Below are positions 17,073 through 24,808 of a stretch of DNA of 64,000 nucleotides, one piece after another. Numbering within the stretch: position 1 is the first letter of the stretch; every line of letters starts with the position of its first letter. Source of the stretch: Pseudomonas fluorescens (GTDB lineage: Bacteria; Pseudomonadota; Gammaproteobacteria; Pseudomonadales; Pseudomonadaceae); the NCBI RefSeq assembly GCF_000968015.1, contig NZ_LACH01000036.1:1536-65535 (forward strand), in the 5' to 3' direction. The position numbers and the translations under genes were made by a program. The notes under the pieces are model-generated. The model ran no database searches. It was not told where the DNA came from and worked only from the letters and a program-made list of their open reading frames with translations.

Positions 17073-17675
17073 TCAAGGGCTGCTGACTTCACTGACGTTA
17101 CTGCCGCGATACACCCGCATCACGTGCGCACGCACTGGTGCTGCCACTTTGGGTTGCTGCTGATCGACATGCTGCTGGACCAACGCCAGATAGGGTGGCG
17201 GGCCGTACACGAACAGCTCGTTGCCATCGGGGCTGCTCCACACCGACAGTTGCTTGCCGGACACGTCCAGTGTGTTCAACCAGGTCGTCAGCTGTTCGAG
17301 GTTCACCGACTTTTGGTTGAATAGACGGGTGTCGACTTCGCCCGCGTTATGGACGTACAGCACGTTGCCGTCGAAGTACCAGGTCAGATGGTTGGCATCG
17401 CTGAGCAGGGTGAGGAACCCGCCGGCGCTTTCGGCGCGCAGATTGCCCCGCGATCGGCCATGCACCTTGTCCGACAGGACGACCACCAGGCCGAGTTGCT
17501 GTCCAAACTCTGCGAGTGCCGCCCGCAGGTCCTGATCTACCAGGACGTAGGGGTAAGGTTGGAAGTACCAGCCCGGCATGCCTCGCGGTCCGTTTTGCGC
17601 GGCGACGGTGACCATGGCTACCAGTGCGACGAAACCGACCAGCCGCGAGACGAGCTTGATCAGCGCATTAGCCAT
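17073..17675 (-). CDS. sctC1: SctC1: N-terminal part of a split T3SS secretin (RhcC1-like)
   Basis: 200 aa from the ATG at 17675 with AGGAG 6 nt upstream. After a signal peptide (VGFVALVAMVTVAAQ) it holds only periplasmic N0 and N1 domains (PYVLVDQDLRAALAEFGQQL, LTWYFDGNVLYVHNAGEV, FVYGPPPYLALVQQHVD), ending before any secretin beta-domain. Rhizobial T3SSs have the same arrangement, with RhcC1 separate from RhcC2. The pore-forming part is encoded at 19055-20392. The start of this operon faces the TPR gene; 17676-17839 is the shared promoter region. Confidence 0.88.
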   Translation of the reverse strand: MANALIKLVSRLVGFVALVAMVTVAAQNGPRGMPGWYFQPYPYVLVDQDLRAALAEFGQQLGLVVVLSDKVHGRSRGNLRAESAGGFLTLLSDANHLTWYFDGNVLYVHNAGEVDTRLFNQKSVNLEQLTTWLNTLDVSGKQLSVWSSPDGNELFVYGPPPYLALVQQHVDQQQPKVAAPVRAHVMRVYRGSNVSEVSSP

Positions 17676-17839
17676 GATCGTCTCCTGCGTGCGCAAACAA
17701 CCGATGCAGGTGCGACAGCCATAAAGAGGTCGCTATTAACCCTAAAATTGGTAGAGTCGCTGGCATGTTCCTCCCCTGCTTCGGTCATCCTCGTGATCCC
17801 GCAACCGCAGATGCCACTTACGACTCGAGAGCCCTGTTC

Positions 17840-18622
17840 ATGTGTAAAAACTTCCCTTCTATCCTGCTGCTCGCGGGCGGGCTGTGGCTCAGCGGTTGCG
17901 CCAGTCATTCGACGCCCGACGGCAATTACGAGCGCTTCATGCGCCTGGCTGCTGACGTGGAAAAACGCGGCGATCCGGCGACGGCGGCCGCGTTGTACGA
18001 GCGTGCGGCCGAGCAGCCTGGCGCCGATGTCGACGTCTGGTTGAAACTCGGCCAGACACGGCTGGCCAGCGGCGATTCGCGCGGTGCAGAACGGGCGTTT
18101 CAGCAAGTCCTGGAACTGGCCCCGAAGAATGCTCAAGGGATGCTGGGGCTGGGCAACGCGCAGTTGCGCCAAGGCAAACTGGATCGCGCGATCAATGCCT
18201 TGACCCAGGCCGCAAACGTGTCGAGAGAGCCCACTGCTTACAACCTGCTGGGCATCGCGCAAATTCTGCGTGGTCAATCGGGCGAAGCGCAGGCCGCCTT
18301 CAAACAAAGCCTCAGCCTGGCGCCCGGCGACCTCGATACCCAAGCCAACCTGGCGTTGGCGTACGCGCTGAGCGGTCAATCGCAACTGGCCCTGAGCAGT
18401 ATCCGCAACGTTAGCCAGTCGCCCCGTGCCCAGGCGCGCCATCAACGCAATGAGTTGCTCGTGATGGTGCTCGCCGGTCGCGCGCAGGACGTCATGAGCA
18501 CCTCGCTGGACGACATACCGCCCACCGAGCGCCGGCAACTGATGGCCGAGGCCGAGCGCATCAAGGCAATTGAAGATCCGCAAGCCCAGGCGCGGGAACT
18601 CGGGCTGATCGCCACCCACTGA
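17840..18622 (+). CDS. TPR-repeat lipoprotein, TadD-like
   Basis: About 260 aa from the ATG at 17840. The signal peptide ends with a lipobox (LSGC), placing the protein in the periplasm on the outer membrane. Residues 45-200 form at least four TPR units (AALYERAAEQPGADVDVWLK, AERAFQQVLELAPKNAQGML, AINALTQAANVSREPTAYNL, AQAAFKQSLSLAPGDLDTQA), very like TadD of Tad pili, an assembly lipoprotein for the secretin. It is the only + strand gene within the T3SS cluster and lies between the two secretin genes, an arrangement also reported in rhizobial-type T3SSs of P. syringae. Confidence 0.85.
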   Translation: MCKNFPSILLLAGGLWLSGCASHSTPDGNYERFMRLAADVEKRGDPATAAALYERAAEQPGADVDVWLKLGQTRLASGDSRGAERAFQQVLELAPKNAQGMLGLGNAQLRQGKLDRAINALTQAANVSREPTAYNLLGIAQILRGQSGEAQAAFKQSLSLAPGDLDTQANLALAYALSGQSQLALSSIRNVSQSPRAQARHQRNELLVMVLAGRAQDVMSTSLDDIPPTERRQLMAEAERIKAIEDPQAQARELGLIATH

Positions 18623-18633
18623 GCCGCAGCGGT

Positions 18634-19041
18634 TCATTGCCCCTCCCGTGCATTGACGCTCGATTGCTGTTCGGCCTGGCGCCGCCGTAACTCTTCGCGG
18701 TCGTAGCCATCAATGTAGACCTGCGCGGCACGCCCCACGGGGGCGGCCATCGTCGGGCCCGTGGCGCGGCCCTGAACAACGTCCTGGCGCTGCTCGACCA
18801 TCTGCAACAAATTGAGCGCGTTGGCACATCCGGGCGCGAGTGTCGGCCGATAGTCCTCGGCCAGAGCGAACTCATCCGACGCGGAGGGCTTGAGGCACTC
18901 GATGGGCGTAAGTTCGACGCGGCCATCGGTGCCGCTCCTGACCTGGTAATCCGCGGAATAGGACACCGGGTCCAGGTGGGTCTTGCAGCCCGCCAATAAC
19001 GTCAGCGAGAGCACGCAAAACCAGGGTGGGGAAAGCCTCAT
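18634..19041 (-). CDS. CpaD-like outer membrane lipoprotein
   Basis: The 135-aa product begins with a lipoprotein signal (LTLLAGC) and its C-terminal half reads CANALNLLQMVEQRQDVVQG, then ATGPTMAAPVGRAAQVYIDGY, the conserved segment of CpaD pilus-biogenesis lipoproteins. In Tad pili CpaD (RcpB) assists the CpaC secretin. It is encoded 13 bp downstream of the CpaC-like secretin and converges on the TPR gene. Its presence in a T3SS operon indicates that the secretin arrived together with its accessory lipoproteins. Confidence 0.75.
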   Translation of the reverse strand: MRLSPPWFCVLSLTLLAGCKTHLDPVSYSADYQVRSGTDGRVELTPIECLKPSASDEFALAEDYRPTLAPGCANALNLLQMVEQRQDVVQGRATGPTMAAPVGRAAQVYIDGYDREELRRRQAEQQSSVNAREGQ

Positions 19042-19054
19042 GGGTGTGCCTCGC

Positions 19055-20392
19055 TCAGTTCATGTAGAAGCCGAATTTGCCGTTGCTGCGCGGTCCGGCG
19101 GAGGCGGCGGCCGCCTCGCCGCGTTGGGCTTCCAACGGCGTGGCTAGAGTGCGCGCACGCACCGGTTCCACTAGATACGGGGTGATCAAAATGACCAGTT
19201 CGGTTTCATTGCGTTGAAAACGTTTGGAGCGAAACAGGTTGCCGAGGATCGGCACATCCCCCAGCAGCGGCAGCTTGTCCATGTCCTGACTGCTTTCACG
19301 CTGGAACAGACCGGCAATGGCGAACGTCTGGCCGCTCCCGACTTCGACTCGCGTGTCAGCGCGGCGTACACGAAACGAAGGCACGCGGAACTCGCCAAAT
19401 TCCACGGTATTGCCCATCAGGCTGCTGACCTCCGGGCGCACTTGCAGGGCAATGCGGCCGTTTGGCAACAGGGTCGGCGTGAACATCAGCGAAACCCCGA
19501 AAGACTTGTATTCGATGCCCACCACATCGCGATTGACCGGCACCGGAATCGCCACTTCGCCGCCCGCCAGGAAGCTTGCGGTCTGTCCGGTCATGGCCGT
19601 GATGTTCGGCTCTGCGAGGATTTCCAGGATGCCGTTGCTTTGCAACGCTTCGAGCAACGTGTCGATATTGACGTTGCCGGAATCGAGACCAGCGCTGATC
19701 ACGTTGGAGGCACCCGACGCCGCATCCGCTGCCAACGCGCCACCGCTGATCAACCCAAACGAAAACGTGCCGTTGTTGAACAAGGCATTCCAGTTGACCC
19801 CATAACGCAGCAGCTCAGAGCGCGACACTTCGGCGAAACGCACACGAATGTTGACTTGGGCTGATCCGGCATAAGTCGCGCTGTTGAGCGCGCTCTGGAA
19901 ATTCTGGCCTTCGGTGCTGAGCAGTGCATTGAGGTCAGTGGCTTCAGCGACACTGCCCAACTTGCCTTTAGCGACCAGGCGATTACCGCTGGCGTCTATT
20001 TGCGCGCCGCTATTGGGGTGTAACGCTTTCAATGGCTGCGTCACCGCTTGCGTGCCGCTGTTGACGCTGACGCCCAGCGCGGCGACTTCCCGTCCCTCGG
20101 CGCCCAGAGCAATCAGCGAGGTCAGGCCCGGGGCTTTGCCAAAGACATAGATCACGCCCGGCGAAATCACATGCAAATCAGCGACGGCGGGATCGGCAAC
20201 CAGCACCGACTCCACGGGGGCCGAGAAGTGCAGCACCTTGCCTTGACTCAGTACAAGGTCGAGCGTCGATTGGGTGCCAGGCCGGATATCCTGGGCGTTG
20301 GCCAGCGCTGTTGGCCCCGTCCCGCACAGGGTGATCAGAAGCAGGGCAAAGGGCCGAAACCTTGAGCGACGAATCGCGGGACAATACGTCAT
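19055..20392 (-). CDS. sctC2: SctC2: CpaC/RcpA-like secretin of the T3SS
   Basis: The 445-aa protein has a signal peptide, an N-terminal pilus-associated domain with the CpaC hallmark VESVLVADPAVADLHVISPG, VYVFGKAPGLTSL, a BON-like segment, and a C-terminal secretin beta-barrel (VNIRVRFAEVSRSELLRYGV, ILAEPNITAMTGQTASFLAG, VPSFRVRRADTRVEVGSGQT, then LLGDVPILGNLFRS). These features match CpaC/RcpA of Tad pili rather than YscC/HrcC. It builds the outer membrane pore, presumably with SctC1 providing N0/N1 domains. It overlaps sctV by 4 bp. Confidence 0.92.
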   Translation of the reverse strand: MTYCPAIRRSRFRPFALLLITLCGTGPTALANAQDIRPGTQSTLDLVLSQGKVLHFSAPVESVLVADPAVADLHVISPGVIYVFGKAPGLTSLIALGAEGREVAALGVSVNSGTQAVTQPLKALHPNSGAQIDASGNRLVAKGKLGSVAEATDLNALLSTEGQNFQSALNSATYAGSAQVNIRVRFAEVSRSELLRYGVNWNALFNNGTFSFGLISGGALAADAASGASNVISAGLDSGNVNIDTLLEALQSNGILEILAEPNITAMTGQTASFLAGGEVAIPVPVNRDVVGIEYKSFGVSLMFTPTLLPNGRIALQVRPEVSSLMGNTVEFGEFRVPSFRVRRADTRVEVGSGQTFAIAGLFQRESSQDMDKLPLLGDVPILGNLFRSKRFQRNETELVILITPYLVEPVRARTLATPLEAQRGEAAAASAGPRSNGKFGFYMN

Positions 20393-22530
20393 GAGGCATT
20401 CGCCAGAGGAGTGATCGGCGCGGCAACAGGCTCGCGTCGGTTGGAGATTGCGGTAAGGCCGATGGTGGCGAGGGCTAGCACGTTGTATTCGGTGGCCAGT
20501 TCACGGAACGACAGCACCGCCATGTCGAGTTCGCCACGATCCACAAGACGCCGAAGGCTGCGGCGCAGGCCCGGATGCACCAGCAACGCGGCGTTGGCGC
20601 CGCGCACCAGCGGTTCACAGGCTTGGCGCAGCTGCTGCAAGAGTGGTCGACTCAGGTCCTCGGTCAATGCGAAACGCCCCAGGTCCTTGCGGCGCAAGCT
20701 CGAAAGCAGTTGCTCCTCAAGATGTGGCTCGAGCATAAAGACACTGATGACGCGATGCCCGTCGGCATGCTGGTGACAGAGCTGCCGGGCCAGGGCCGCA
20801 CGCAGATGTTCGGCCAGATTAGAGGCGTCCGTTTCCTTCGGCCCCCACTCCACCATACCTTCCAGCAACGCACGCTGATTGCGGATCGACACGCCTTCAC
20901 CGATCAGCAAACGCAACACCTCCGCCATCCGCTGCAACGGCACGCTTCGCAGCACCTCTTTGATCAATTCGTCGAAACGGCCTTCAGCCCGTTCCAGGAA
21001 CGAGCGGGTTTCCTGGATGCCGACGAAGTCACCCGCATAGCGGCGCAACGTACGGTCGAGCAGGTTGCGCAAGACATCGTCTGGATACAGAAACTCGACA
21101 CCGGCAGCCTTCAACGCCTCTTCGTGCAGGTGCTCGAGCCAGTGCGCGGGCCGACGGTCGAGAGGCGACGACGCTTCCAGCCACGGGATCTGCAACAAGT
21201 GCAAATGAACGGGATCGTCATGCAGCAACAATTGTCCGGCAGGCAATAGACCTTCGTTCACCGGTACACCTTCCAGCTCGATGCGAAACTGATTCCCCGG
21301 GGCTGACGGGTCCACGTAAACCTCTGCGATCGGCACATCGATGCCCAATTCGCTACGGAGCTCGTGACTGAGCGATTCCATGCGCTGGCGCAGTCCGTGG
21401 GGCGGCGCGGATGCAGCCAGGGCCGACCCCAAAATCAGCAACAAACGGCTGTCCAACGGTTTGCCCAAGTCTTCACTCAATTGCGGGATTGGCTCGGCGC
21501 TGTCTTCCTCGACTGCCGCGACATCGCCTGTGGCATCCTGGGGCGTTTTTTGCCGGCGATACATGATCAGCGCCCCCGCCCCGAACACCATCGCGAGGAC
21601 GATGAATACTGCCGCCGGGAAACCCGGCAACAGACCGATGCCCACCAGCACCAGCGCGGTCAGCGCCAGGGCTCGGTGGTTGGCGCCCAACTGCCGGATG
21701 ATCTCCGAACCCAGGTCGCCTTGCCCCCCGTCACTGTTGACTCGGGTGACCACCATACCTGCCGCGACAGAAATCATCAGTGCCGGAATTTGCGCGATCA
21801 AACCATCGCCCACCGACAGCAATGCATAGGTGCGCGCCGCCTCAGCGAACGCCATGTCACGCTCGACCATGCCGATCAGAAGACCACCGAGTAAATTCAC
21901 CGCGAGGATCACCAGGCTGGCAATGGCGTCGCCCTTGACGAACTTCATCGCGCCGTCCATTGCGCCGAACATTTGGCTTTCACGCTCGACGCGAGAACGG
22001 CGAAGGCGCGCCTGGGGCTGATCGATATCGCCGTTGCGCAGATCGTTGTCGATGCTCATCTGTTTGCCGGGCATCGCGTCCAGGGTGAAACGTGCCGCCA
22101 CCTCGGCCACACGCTCCGCGCCCTTGGTGATAACGATGAATTGCGCGATGGTGATGATCAGAAACACCACCAGCCCCACCACTACCTGCCCGGCGATCAC
22201 GAAGTCGCCGAACGCCTTGACGATGTGACCCGCATCACCGTGCAGCAGGATCAGGCGCGTGGTTGTAATCGACAGCGCAAGGCGAAATAGCGTGCTCAGC
22301 AAAATCAGCGGCGGTAACGCGGAAAAATCCACCGAGTGGATAATGTAGAACGCCACGATCAGGATCAGCAGGCTGAGCGCGATATTGACGCCAATCAAAC
22401 CGTCAACCAGAAAGGTCGGCAGCGGAATGATCATCATCGCAATGGCCATCAGCATGAATGCGACGATAATCACGTCGGTACGCTTTGAAGCCACTTGGGC
22501 GAGGCCGTTGAGCCGGGCAACTACGCTCAT
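20389..22530 (-). CDS. sctV: T3SS export gate protein SctV
   Basis: 713 aa from the ATG at 22530, which has AAGGAG 9 nt upstream; earlier in-frame starts fall in the preceding gene and lack the family N-terminus. Eight hydrophobic helices occupy residues 20-330, with the FlhA/YscV hallmark FTLDAMPGKQMSIDNDLRNG near residue 155, and the cytoplasmic nonameric ring domain follows (LRQRMESLSHELRSELGIDV, and later the substrate-binding part). It is the major export gate and docking ring of the T3SS, and one of the best conserved proteins here. Confidence 0.96.
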   Translation of the reverse strand: MSVVARLNGLAQVASKRTDVIIVAFMLMAIAMMIIPLPTFLVDGLIGVNIALSLLILIVAFYIIHSVDFSALPPLILLSTLFRLALSITTTRLILLHGDAGHIVKAFGDFVIAGQVVVGLVVFLIITIAQFIVITKGAERVAEVAARFTLDAMPGKQMSIDNDLRNGDIDQPQARLRRSRVERESQMFGAMDGAMKFVKGDAIASLVILAVNLLGGLLIGMVERDMAFAEAARTYALLSVGDGLIAQIPALMISVAAGMVVTRVNSDGGQGDLGSEIIRQLGANHRALALTALVLVGIGLLPGFPAAVFIVLAMVFGAGALIMYRRQKTPQDATGDVAAVEEDSAEPIPQLSEDLGKPLDSRLLLILGSALAASAPPHGLRQRMESLSHELRSELGIDVPIAEVYVDPSAPGNQFRIELEGVPVNEGLLPAGQLLLHDDPVHLHLLQIPWLEASSPLDRRPAHWLEHLHEEALKAAGVEFLYPDDVLRNLLDRTLRRYAGDFVGIQETRSFLERAEGRFDELIKEVLRSVPLQRMAEVLRLLIGEGVSIRNQRALLEGMVEWGPKETDASNLAEHLRAALARQLCHQHADGHRVISVFMLEPHLEEQLLSSLRRKDLGRFALTEDLSRPLLQQLRQACEPLVRGANAALLVHPGLRRSLRRLVDRGELDMAVLSFRELATEYNVLALATIGLTAISNRREPVAAPITPLANAS

Positions 22531-22880
22531 TGAGGAAATTCTCCTTGAGGGGCGCGACGGGCGACCAGATAACGTTTGAAGCACAGCCGCGCTTCGTTCT
22601 GGCTGGCGCCGGCCCACAGAGCGCGGCTGCGCAACAGCAGTGAACTCGCCGACTCGCCGTGTAAGGCGACGAGACGATCCACCGCGTTAAGTGCGCGCGG
22701 CGCATCGCCGGCGTCGGTAAACAACAATGCCAACCGGCTGAGCAACCCGCCGTCCGCGGGGGCCACGTGAGCGGCGATCAGCAACAGCACCAGGGCTCGC
22801 TGCGATTGACCGTTGCGTCGATACAGATCAGCCAGGCCTTTGAGCAATTCGACGCTATCGTGATCGTCTGTGGACATCAT
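22527..22880 (-). CDS. sctY: SctY-like small TPR protein
   Basis: The 117-aa protein is built of TPR-like helices (LLKGLADLYRRNGQSQRALV, LLSRLALLFTDAGDAPRALN, LLLRSRALWAGASQNEARLC), without signal peptide. In Yersinia the gene pair yscX-yscY lies directly before the sctV gene, and YscY is a TPR chaperone for YscX that binds SctV. The same order X-Y-V holds here, with 4-bp overlaps on both sides. Naming depends on that synteny; start may be 22880 or the next codon. Confidence 0.7.
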   Translation of the reverse strand: MMSTDDHDSVELLKGLADLYRRNGQSQRALVLLLIAAHVAPADGGLLSRLALLFTDAGDAPRALNAVDRLVALHGESASSLLLRSRALWAGASQNEARLCFKRYLVARRAPQGEFPQ

Positions 22881-23233
22881 TCGCGGACCTGCGAACGTTG
22901 CTGCTCCACCGCGCGACGCATCCGCACCTCTTCGCGGATGACATCCTCAGCCAATTGCCGGGTGTGCGGGTCAGTGTCCATCCGCGTCACGATGTGCCGT
23001 AACACGTGATCGAGAATGTCCAGGGAACGGTTATTGCCGAAGAGCTCGGCGCTGATGCTCGTACTCTCGTTGAGTTTCTCCAGGTCCCCACGCGTGGAGT
23101 GGCCTGCACGCACTTCACGCTTGCCCAACACCGCGTCGAAGCGGCTGGCCTGACGCCCGGCCAGCGATTCGAGCGCTTCCAGTGGCACGGTTCTGATGCT
23201 TGGCGACATCTGCTGATGAGGTTCGATTTTCAT
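22877..23233 (-). CDS. sctX: SctX-like early secreted protein
   Basis: About 118 aa from the ATG at 23233. The product is charged and helical, with a C-terminal stretch (RSLDILDHVLRHIVTRMDTD, then VIREEVRMRRAVEQQRSQ) and no signal peptide. In the Ysc class, YscX is encoded immediately before YscY and SctV, and is a substrate needed for needle export. I assign it by position; sequence similarity to YscX itself is weak to my eye. Confidence 0.6.
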   Translation of the reverse strand: MKIEPHQQMSPSIRTVPLEALESLAGRQASRFDAVLGKREVRAGHSTRGDLEKLNESTSISAELFGNNRSLDILDHVLRHIVTRMDTDPHTRQLAEDVIREEVRMRRAVEQQRSQVRE

Positions 23234-23267
23234 TCGAAGGCCTGCATGAAAGTAAATCGGGGCAGCT

Positions 23268-24194
23268 TCAAAGCGTGAGGGTGAAGCGTTCTTCACCGCG
23301 AGACAGCACCACTTCGTGAGCTTCGATTCGCTCCAGGACCCAGTTGTCCGGGAGTGCCGCGCCGGGGAACAGGCGCTTACCGTTATCGTTGATCACGTAA
23401 GGATCATTGCCGAACCACACCGCTTGGAAACGTACCCTGGGCGCGGCGATTTCGGCCCGCACAGTGACGCTGGAGCGCAAGTTCCACTGCGCACCAAAGC
23501 GTTGGTCAAACGCTTGCTGCAAAGCAGACCAGCGGGACTTCTTGCTTCGCTCTACGGAACCCATTGCCACCAGTTGATCGCCGGCTTCAGCCAGTACTAC
23601 CGAGTGCATGTCTTCGGCCTGCAACCGCTGCTCGACCCATTGCCGGGCCTGCGCCATGGTCACCGCCATGGGCGAAGCCAACGGCGCGGGCGTCGCCGCT
23701 ACTGACGGCAAAACCTGGTCGGGCTTGTCTTGCAACGCGAACGCCGAACCACCGAGCAACAGCACGGTCAATGCGCACAGACATAGCCATCCTATTTCTC
23801 TTGTCGAAGTCAGGCGGCGTGCGCTGGGTGCAGCGCGGGCCGGGTTTTCGGCTTGCGTCAGCGACAAACGAACGCTGCCGATATGGATCTCGACCGGCAA
23901 TCGCGTGCGATGGCCGCTGCCCATAAGTAATGAAACCGGCTGCGCCCCTTTGCCCACGACAAGAACATCACCGCCCCGCGCCTCGATGGCCACCTCGTGA
24001 TCACTGACGCGCAGCAGCAAATGCTCTTTCGCAATATCGGCGTCACTGAGCACCAAGTCGCAATGCAGGGCCGATCCGAGGGTGTAAAGCGGCTTGTCGA
24101 GCGATAGAACGACGCCCTGATGCACGCCGCCAACGACGCTCAACGCGGGCGATCGGAAATCAGATGGGGAAGAGAGTGAAATCAAGGCAGTCAT
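23268..24194 (-). CDS. sctD: T3SS inner membrane ring protein SctD
   Basis: The 308-aa protein has the SctD layout: cytoplasmic FHA-like domain at residues 15-115 (LSLDKPLYTLGSALHCDLVL, then VEIHIGSVRLSLTQ), one transmembrane helix (IGWLCLCALTVLLLGGSAFAL, about residues 134-153) and a periplasmic part. It pairs with SctJ in the inner membrane ring and binds the sorting platform on the cytoplasmic side. It is shorter than YscD (about 420 aa), as are rhizobial forms. A 52-aa gene lies 131 bp upstream. Confidence 0.85.
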   Translation of the reverse strand: MTALISLSSPSDFRSPALSVVGGVHQGVVLSLDKPLYTLGSALHCDLVLSDADIAKEHLLLRVSDHEVAIEARGGDVLVVGKGAQPVSLLMGSGHRTRLPVEIHIGSVRLSLTQAENPARAAPSARRLTSTREIGWLCLCALTVLLLGGSAFALQDKPDQVLPSVAATPAPLASPMAVTMAQARQWVEQRLQAEDMHSVVLAEAGDQLVAMGSVERSKKSRWSALQQAFDQRFGAQWNLRSSVTVRAEIAAPRVRFQAVWFGNDPYVINDNGKRLFPGAALPDNWVLERIEAHEVVLSRGEERFTLTL

Positions 24195-24290
24195 GATGGG
24201 GATACCGCCTATTGAATCAGCCGGGCATGTCGAAGTGACTGCCGAAGAGAAAACTTAAGTTCAAGCATTTAAATGAATATGTGCAACAAA

Positions 24291-24313
24291 CGGGCAGCAA
24301 TCGCTGCTGCCCG
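24291..24313 (-). terminator. Hairpin between the 52-aa gene and sctD
   Basis: A perfect 8-bp GC-rich stem (CGGGCAGC / GCTGCCCG) with a 7-nt loop begins 12 bp downstream of the 52-aa stop codon and is followed on the minus strand by a short T-rich stretch. It may act as a partial terminator that keeps the small gene more abundant than the sctD operon. Confidence 0.5.
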
Positions 24314-24325
24314 CAGTACGACTTA

Positions 24326-24484
24326 TTAGTTAGGTCGTTGTTTCGTTGCGTCAAGCTCGGCTTTTTTCTGAGTACTGATCAAAGTAATTTGAGAGGACTT
24401 CTCAATTGCCATATCAAAAACGGCGGCCATTTTATCAATAGCGCCTTGGGAGTTACCGGAACTTACTGGAGGCACGTCAGCCAT
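24326..24484 (-). CDS. 52-aa T3SS-locus small protein, candidate secreted subunit
   Basis: The ATG at 24484 is preceded by AAGGG 8 nt upstream. After a Ser/Pro/Gly N-terminus the product is one long amphipathic helix (MAAVFDMAIEKSSQIT, then STQKKAELDATKQRPN) that matches the C-terminal 43 residues of the 153-aa protein at the far end of the locus. Such small helical proteins upstream of a strong hairpin are typical of abundant secreted T3SS parts (needle or pilin such as NopA/HrpA), but I see no diagnostic needle motif. Its promoter region has the direct-repeat element. Confidence 0.75.
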   Translation of the reverse strand: MADVPPVSSGNSQGAIDKMAAVFDMAIEKSSQITLISTQKKAELDATKQRPN

Positions 24485-24597
24485 TTTTCAATACCCTTAA
24501 TTATGTATGGAGTTTCTCTGGAGCCAATTGATGCCTGGCGTGTGTGCTCACCATGAAGTCTGTTTGGCTGGCACACTGAAAGACTACTCAGAAACGG

Positions 24598-24624
24598 CTG
24601 TACATCGGTGTGAATCGTTGTGAA
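24598..24624 (-). promoter_or_regulatory. Putative direct-repeat operator upstream of the 52-aa gene
   Basis: Read on the minus strand, TTCACAA (24624-24618), TTCACAC (24614-24608) and TGTACAG (24604-24598) follow at exact 10-bp period, 114-140 bp upstream of the start at 24484. A TTCGCAA lies on the plus strand at 24631-24637. Nothing else is evident in the 324-bp gap 24485-24808. Confidence 0.55.
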
Positions 24625-24808
24625 AGGTTCTTCGCAACTTCGAAACACATTAAAAACAATGCCAGTCAGCCACGCTCTCGTTCTGATTGAGTTTATATGT
24701 GCAAGGCGAATCACAGTGATTGCGCTCACAGTACTGATCGACAATAAACATCCCGAGAGAAGCGATCCACGTCAGGATGGCTAGACCTCGTACTTTGCGT
24801 TGTCTTGT

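Noticed and set aside
17676..17839. Possible tts box or direct-repeat element between sctC1 and the TPR gene
   Set aside because: Searched by eye; only GTCGCT occurring twice 30 bp apart, which does not fit either pattern.
24605..24640. A near match to a HrpL box (AGAACC ... ACACCGA, minus strand) upstream of the 52-aa gene
   Set aside because: The spacing is 14 instead of 15-16, both blocks deviate, the other three promoters have nothing similar, and no HrpL gene is seen. The direct-repeat element explains the same bases better.
24463..24744. 93-codon minus-strand frame overlapping the 52-aa gene start
   Set aside because: It covers the promoter region and the direct repeats, has no ribosome site and no recognisable sequence; the 52-aa frame is supported by its paralogue.
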